Source of the DNA: Calamus simplicifolius
Taxonomy: Eukaryota; Streptophyta; Magnoliopsida; Arecales; Arecaceae
Direction of reading: 5' to 3'
Assembly (NCBI GenBank): GCA_900491605.1
Contig: UESW01004768.1
Span: forward strand, 61,580 to 125,579
DNA length: 64,000 nt
Positions 57,455-64,000 of the stretch are shown here, one piece after another (positions within the stretch are counted from its first letter, which is position 1; each line of letters opens with the position of its first letter). The position numbers and the translations under genes were made by a program. The notes under the pieces are model-generated. The model had not been told where the DNA came from. It made no database searches and saw nothing but the letters and a program-made list of their open reading frames with translations.

Positions 57455-60400
57455 CAATTTGTCGCAATAAGTATAAAAATCACCGTTATAAGTTATTAGG
57501 ATGATAAAAAAAAGCATCGTAATACGTTCCAAAATAGTGGTAATAAGCTCTTGTCGTAATAACTTATTACGACGACATATTTTCGTCGTAATAAATAACA
57601 TATTACGATGAAAATATATCGTCGTTATAAATTTAAAAAAATTATAATTTAAAATAAAATTTTATTACGATGATTTAATTTTACCGTAATAGCTATCTAT
57701 TACAGCAAAATTAAGTTGTCATAATAGATTAAATAGTATTACGATGAATTATTTTTGCTGTAATAGCTACCTATTACAGCGAAATTAAGTCATAGTAATA
57801 GATTAGATATTATTACGGTAAATTATTTTACCGTAATAAATAGCTATTACGACGACTTAATTTCGCCATAATAGGATAGACGTTATACGACGACTTAGTT
57901 TCACCGCAAGTTTCCTATTACAGCAAAATTGAATCGCCTTAATAGGTTTAGAAATTATTTTTGTTTTTAATTTTTTGTTTTGCACCGTTACAATAATTTA
58001 ATATAATATTAAAGCAGTGATATTATAAATAATTTTCTGCTTCAAAATTTTCACAAAAAATTTAATAAAAATTTTTATTCATTTCAATAAAAACATCATA
58101 TACAATATTTTTAAAAATACATAATTAAAAAAATATATATACTATGGAGGTGAGGTCTGCTCGGATCTACTAGGACGAAATCCAGGCACCAGTTATCGCA
58201 TGTAAGTAGTGAGCTCATCAGTTGTCGCCTTTAGATCCTCGATGGTCTTATGTTGCTAAGCGATAAGTTTTCAAAAGATGAAGAACTACCTCTAGTAGTG
58301 GACTCCATCCCCTTTTATAATCAGATCTAAAGCCTAAAACCTTCTCAAAACGACATCCTCATTGATTAGTTCTACTGTAGAATCCTGTGAGAAAAGTCGC
58401 TTTACTAACTGTGCCTACAATGAAAAGAAAACAAATTCAACATGTTTAGTATAAAACATTACATTCAATAATATTATATTTTTAATTGATAAAACTTACA
58501 TGGGTATCTTTAGCTCTTTCATTTATCTATTGATTCTTCTTTTTATCAAAATGAAAAGTATTCCAAAGATGAAGTCTTGATAGCTCCTTTCCCATAACAG
58601 GATCTATCTGAAAAAAATAATAATAGTTTAAGACAATAAATTTTGTCAAAAAAGAATAACCATAGTATGAAACTTTTGCCAAAAAGTGTGTCTAGATTTA
58701 TGAAAAACTTATGGCGCCCTATTTCTTTCTCTGTCCTAGTTTTCATCTCACATGCAATCATATGGTACCGTTGAACTTTTCAAAAAAAAAAAAAAAACTA
58801 TTAGATGATGACCATGAAGACCACTTTTCAACAAAAATAAAAATAAAAAAAATTAGATGATGACCATGAAGACCATAGAATTAATTATTAAGGGTCACTT
58901 GTAACGTTAGGTTGTTGGAAGCTCCCCTGAGACCAGGTCAAGGCCAAATTAATTACAAGCAACTTGCAATATTGTTAGCTTGGAAACCTATTGGAAGCTC
59001 CCAGCTGGTTCAACGACCAGCTCAAAACAGTAACAAATTTTGGAGTCATTGCCGAATTCCCACAATATAAAATATATAGTCCTTTATGACTGATAATTTG
59101 GTTTATAAAGCATTGGTCTAGATTGTTTAAAGTGAGCTTAAAGTTTTATGCATAGACACACACACTATGCTATGCATTTGAAATAAAATCCATTGGATGA
59201 GCCTGTCATTAGTTCGATCTCTATGATGCGAGGCCTGGTCAAAACTATAAGTCTGATAGATAGGACAGCCTGTCTAAGTGAATTGAACCCCGTTACCGAT
59301 GCATAGCCCAGCTCCTATCTTGGTCTTGCATTTAATGAGCTATAGTTGTGCAATATATATTGTTCAATTGACTAAAAACCCTATCTATTTTTATCTCATC
59401 TGGATAAACTATGCTGGCTTGCTGCTTTCACCATCCTCTCTTGCTTTAAGCTTACTTAGTGATGATTTAAATCCACTGTTTTTCCTCCCATGATGGAACG
59501 CTACTGGCGCTTGAAATCTCCAAAGGATTTTGCTCTTATAGTTGGATCGTGATCGGTCTAAATGGGCCAATTGAAACTGATTGATTTGACCTCAATCGAT
59601 ATGGACATGTTCCTCATCAAGACTCAATTCCAAAATCAAGCCGAAAGAGTCCAGCAATGTTAGATCTAATCCAGATGGAACTGGTCAGATATGACAGAGA
59701 AAGGCAGTCCATGGCATTAATCCTGAAGATCTAATTTAAATCCGATTCCTCCTTTTTGTTCTCTTCATTCGTAAATAGGATTTATAGACACGTTTTATTT
59801 ATACAGTACAAATGTTTATTTCTTAAATATGCAAATCTACCTGGCCGTTATCATCCTGCAGACCAGGGCTTGTTTTTTGCTTTTGTCTGCTAGGTGCACA
59901 TGAAGCAGCAACTCCAGTGAAGATCCAATATGCTATTTTAAGTACAATATGACTTGGCTCAACTCATTCAAAGTTGAACCAATCAACCTGCTGGCATCTT
60001 GAATGTCCTTGTCAGTACAAGGAGCATCAACCTTTTCAACCAGGTTGCTGAGCATAGGACTAATTTCATTAGGTATACATTTTTTTTGGAGAAATCAAAA
60101 TGAATGTTAAGTTTTTGCTACCAGATCCCTAAGTTGTCTTCCTCTTGTAGTTTATAACTCGATCCTTTTCAATAAAAACATTGCCTCCAAGTAGATTTGA
60201 GATTTATCAACAATGCAATTACTCTAGGTAAGGTTAATATCAATTAAACACTTTCATGATCAAAAAGAAAATTCAAGGAAGTCATATACAGGTCATTCAA
60301 AGTTTTACTTTGCCTAATGATAGATGAAAGAATTCCAACCCATTCTTATCAAAAAACAGAACAACACAAAACGAAATAACCAGCTAAAGCGACCGCAAAC

Positions 60401-60886
60401 TCCAAGGTAACTTGTTCAATAAATATAAAAGCACTAGGTTCACAGTATTCCTTACCATATTATAAGAGTGAGCCGGTATAGACTTCGATCCAGTGAGAGC
60501 AGCATATGGCTGTAATTCCCTGTTAGATTTATTTGTTTCCGATTTTTTCTACATCAAAGAATGGAAAGGGTTACATGAGTTTGTAAAAAAATATAAACTA
60601 TTAAAATAATTATATGGATGTATTTACTTTATACTCATCTAAATAAAAATAATCACAAAGAAAGTTTCAGTCACTCTGCGAGACATAAGATGGCTTATTT
60701 TGCTTTGCTAAGCTTACACTTGTGTCCCCACCATGACTAATGAAGTGTACATGAAGTCAATATCTAAATTCCCAATATACTTTATTCATTTATAACTCAA
60801 TACCTTTTTAATATGCTCTAAAGTCATATCAAGATCGAACTTCTCCTGCAAATATATTTAAAAATTATAAAAGTTATAAGGTATTA
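57455..60886 (-). mobile_element. CACTA fragment, inverted copy of 52080-55430
   Basis: Read on the reverse strand this follows the CACTA element from intron 2 (about 52080) to the right subterminal zone: subterminal motifs 57455-57990, terminal exon 58145-58430, the large intron (58440-60460), exon remnants near 60470-60560 and 60650-60850. Terminal CACTA ends are missing on both sides. Small frames in the shared intron (59299-59493 versus 53671-53450) differ at about two residues in fifty, so the copies are recent relative to other elements here. Exon text in this copy is more decayed. Confidence 0.88.
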
Positions 60887-60887
60887 A

Positions 60888-61775
60888 TGCATGTCAATAT
60901 ACATACAACATCCATTAAAAAATGTTCAGACAGCTTTATGATATTCCGGCGGAAAAATTACGACACCCCAGTTTTAAAATTATGATACCATAATTATAAA
61001 ATTACGATACCCGTTTAGAAAGCCAAAAAAAATTATGATACCCTAGTTGTAAATTTACAACACCATAGTTATAAATTATGACACCCATTCAGAAAACGTA
61101 TCTGTATACAAATTTCAAAAAAAAAAAAGCTAAACTGGTATTAATGTATGTCACGTAAAAATTTAAGATGACATCCCAGTTGTAAACTTATGACACCGTA
61201 GTTATAAAATTAAGACACTCATTAAGAAAGTCAAAAAAAATTACGATATCACCCAGTTGTAAATTTATGACACCGTAGTTATAAAATTACGACACCCACT
61301 CAGAAAAGTGTCTGTACACAATTCCAAAAAAAAAAAAAGCTAAACGGGTATTAATGCGTATCACGTCAAAATTTAAGATCATACTCTAATTGTAAACTTA
61401 TGACACTATAGTTATAAAATTAAGATACCCATTAAGAAAGTCAAAAAAAATTATGGCATCCCAATTGTAAATTTATGATACCGTAGTTTTAAATTTATGA
61501 TACCCACTTAGAAAGAGTATACGTACACAAATTCCAAAAAATAGCTGAACGGATATTAATGCATGTCGACTTTTTTTTTTTGAATTTATGTACAGACACG
61601 TTTTCTAAATATGTGTCATAATTTTATAACTACGTATCATAATTTTTTTTGGCTTTTTGAACGAGTGTCGTAATTTTATAACTATAATGTCTTAATTTTA
61701 ATACTGGGGTATCGAAATTTTTTTCGTCGTAAAACTGTTTTAACATGTTTTAATGAGTATCGTATGCATATTAAC
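60888..61775. repeat. Fold-back element with internal tandem repeats
   Basis: The left end (CATGTCAATATACATACAAC then CATTAAAAAATGTTCAGACAG) matches the reverse complement of the right end (GGTTAATATGCATACGATAC then CATTAAAACATGTTAAAACAG). Inverted similarity extends about 180-200 bp. The middle holds about three to four copies of a 180-190-bp unit made of TTACGACACC..AGTTATAAAATTA pieces and CTAAACGGGTATTAATGC. No coding sequence. It adjoins the CACTA fragment directly. Confidence 0.8.
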
Positions 61776-61851
61776 CAATAAAAAGGAGCGATGAAGTCCA
61801 CGTATGACTTGTGCACAGGAGGCGGTGTACAAAGACTTTTCCTAAGGCCAT

Positions 61852-62221
61852 ATAGCTATGGTTCCCCCTTATGGGTAGGCATAGATTGACTTGGGCCTTA
61901 CTCAAGTCAGATTAAGATTAAAAAAAAAAAAAAAAAGCAGTCCAAGGCACTAGATCAGATTGAGCCGGGCTCAAACTCAAGCCTAGCAGGTCCTGCCCAA
62001 GTTCGAGCCCGGTTCATTCTGAATCGGTGGAAATTTCCCAGAATCAATCCCGCTCGATGTGCGTGAACTGCAATAGCCATGGTTCGGAGGGTTAACTTAA
62101 CGCGCTTGTTTCTAATCCGAACAACGTCGTATCCTTTCGAGCACGACCCTTGTATACGGCACGAGACTTCATGGTTAGTGCTAGCGCGGGGCCTATACCC
62201 GAAGCAAGAATCGAAGAGATT
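61852..62221. other. Spacer after the Mutator-like insertion
   Basis: Contains an A-run (61921-61936) and GAGCCGGGCTC/CGAGCCCGG-type palindromic pieces near 61965-62015. The plus-strand frame at 62079-62303 has no recognised domain. Confidence 0.4.
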
Positions 62222-63105
62222 AAATATATTTTCACTCGCTGGTTATTCCATTTTTCCTACGTATCTCATGAAAGTTTTAATAATCAATTGGGAGTTCTTT
62301 TAACAGCGATTTAATAATATATTGACCTCCTAGCTTTCCATGATTCAATGCGCCCAAATCTTAGTAACCAAACAACTAGCTCGCTAAGTCTAATTATTGG
62401 TCTAATTTTGCATTATGTGCATAATATAAGCTCAATTATTTCCTTGATTTTACATATAAACATAGGATTTTATTATAGTATGTAAATGGGATTAAGACGA
62501 AACTTAAGTGCGTTTCATACATGCGGACCTTCACATGGGGCTAAGAGGGTGGATTAGGTGACCATAAAAAAAAATTAGAAGAGAGAAAGACTCAAGCCAG
62601 ATAGTCTACATGTATAGAACCACAGCTTAGTTTCATGCATCCTCTAAATTATTAGTACGATGAAAACTAAATGACCATAAACGAGGCTGGCTGGTACCCT
62701 TCATGGACCCAAGATCAAAGACAACTCTAGCCCATGTGTCATGCTCCATTGATACATGTGTAGGCACACAAATTTGAGATTACACATATGAGCTCACTTT
62801 TAGTTGTTGACAACAACAACAATATAGACAAGGAATTCTAGTTTTCGTAAACTAAACACTGCATCAAATGAGTCAATTTCATCAGAACTACATAAACTTA
62901 ATATACATAGACATGTACAATGGCACGAACATTTTAGGAACTAAAACACGTCCATTATTCTGCACCAATTATTGAAACCCGCTTGCCCAACGACCTTCTC
63001 AAGAGTCATATCTTAGTTTGGTTAATCCTTGCTTTGAAAGGCTTCATTGACTTGAAAATAAAATAAATAAAATCTCGATCAAAGACTTGACAACGGTGTG
63101 ATGGG
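62222..63105 (+). repeat. Duplicated flank 2, copy 2
   Basis: Same-orientation match to 36425-36512 plus 37570-38342, without the 1-kb extra block. Shared text includes CTCATGAAAGTTTTAATAATC, CATGATTCAATGC, AGCTCACTTTTAGTTGTTGA and CAAAGACTTGACAACGGTGTG. Confidence 0.88.
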
Positions 63106-64000
63106 GGGAGAATTAAATAACCCCTCCATCAAAGATTCTTTCGTCCCATAATGAAAGAGAAAGAAGAAGAAAATAAAATCATCCCTACTAAGATAATGGA
63201 TGCTTGACCGGTATCATTTTGACCACACCAATGGCCAGAATTCCCTAGGCTCCTAGGGCCACCCCTTCCCCCTGACCGAATGGATTCCTCTCATACGGAC
63301 TTGTTTGCCGGGTTGCGATTGTGTTGGGGTTGTTAATAGACGATGGCAACAATCGAACTCTATTAATCCGTTAGGGCCGCAAATAGAGGATTAGGATAAA
63401 TTATACTTGAGCTCGATCCAACTTAATTTTATATTCAGGTTTTAGTTTTGCACTTACACTTAATTCATTTTTATGGATTGGATCCAAATAAATATGTGGA
63501 AGAAATTTTAGTTCCAATAAACCATTCGGATCTAATCATATCTAACTCAATATATTGAGGTTTAGAATAGAATTGAATTAGATCATGTTTAAATTTAAGT
63601 CAAGCATATAATTATTGTTTTATAAATAAAATCTAATAATTGATAATATAGTTTTATTAAAAATGTTAATAAGATTAAAAGAATCAATTTATATTTATTG
63701 ACCTTACATTAATTTTAATGATTATAAAATAATTAAGTTACTAATGAGTTTGGTATACAATTTCAGTACAATATAGACATATATCAGTCACCAAGATGAA
63801 GAAGATGAAACCCAAGCTTTTAAGAAGGTCTTTGGTTTAAAAATAAAAAGTTTTGAAGAAGAACATGACCAAAGAAGGTTGTTTCAAACTTGAATTGATT
63901 GAATTCCAAATGTATGAGAGAATATTTGATGAAGAAATATCAAGATATGAGGCCTAGCACACTTAAATTCGTAAAAATAAGAAGTTGTCACAAGCTTGGA
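63106..64000. other. AT-rich terminal stretch
   Basis: No gene, repeat or element recognised. The last 250 bp are AG-rich with GAAGAAGA runs but no coding frame. Confidence 0.5.

Larger units (their letters stand above)
57373..61851. mobile_element. Mutator-like insertion with perfect 9-bp target duplication
   Basis: TAAGGCCAT at 57373-57381 and again at 61843-61851 flanks a 4461-bp insert. Its ends are GAAAAAGACTTTGTACATCG and, in reverse complement, GGAAAAGTCTTTGTACACCG. Similarity extends about 60 bp inward on both sides (GCTCCTT block). A 9-bp duplication with such ends is the mark of Mutator-like elements. No MuDR-type transposase is present. The interior is a CACTA fragment plus a fold-back repeat. 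Confidence 0.82.

Noticed and set aside
63770..64000. Possible exon with Lys/Glu-rich translation
   Set aside because: Short, interrupted by stops in all frames, with no clear splice context before the window ends.

Overview
This is nuclear plant DNA, very probably from a monocot and plausibly a palm (the palm call is inference). It is dominated by nested and decayed transposable elements. The only ordinary host gene I recognise is a GH18 class III (hevamine-type) acidic chitinase at about 55.9-56.9 kb. I see no bacterial operons, tRNA, rRNA or CRISPR.

Layout. 1-5666: 3' part of a Tat-lineage Ty3/gypsy retrotransposon (copy A). 5667-7232: AT-rich spacer. 7233-about 20600: a second Tat element (copy B) with 5' LTR, primer site, gag, pol and a reverse-strand accessory gene, but no 3' LTR. 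About 20600-27115: a 5'-truncated third Tat element (copy C, closer to A) ending in a 3' LTR. 27629-33646: an L1-type LINE with a 13-bp target duplication. 33825-36420: a decayed hAT transposon. 36425-38342: duplicated host flank. 38356-about 40200: a possible copia-like LTR. 41451-47000: a reverse-strand chromovirus whose integrase is broken by a Tat/Athila-type LTR. 47480-55697: a fold-back MITE split by a CACTA (En/Spm) element carrying a spliced Transposase_24 gene. 55934-56865: the chitinase. 57382-61842: a Mutator-like insertion with a perfect 9-bp target duplication, holding an inverted CACTA fragment and a fold-back repeat. 62222-63105: second copy of the duplicated flank. The rest is AT-rich DNA without recognisable features.

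Main points. (1) All three Tat elements carry, between pol and the 3' LTR, a gene on the opposite strand with a Transposase_28-type domain (complete or partial) and long coiled coils; copy C also has a reverse-strand TATA box. (2) Each Tat copy has its own tandem array at the pol/accessory-gene boundary or in the LTR, and nearly all arrays are built from short palindromes. (3) Two pairs of direct repeats (27.20 with 56.98 kb; 36.4-38.3 with 62.2-63.1 kb), with similar spacing once the inserted elements are subtracted, show that the 3' flank of the chitinase locus was duplicated in tandem before the transposons arrived. (4) The surviving chitinase keeps its catalytic motif and all six cysteines but has a 1-nt frameshift before its conserved C-terminal Trp segment, and it sits between inverted 3.4-kb CACTA arms. 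I found no coherent new defence or metabolic system; the novelty here is structural.
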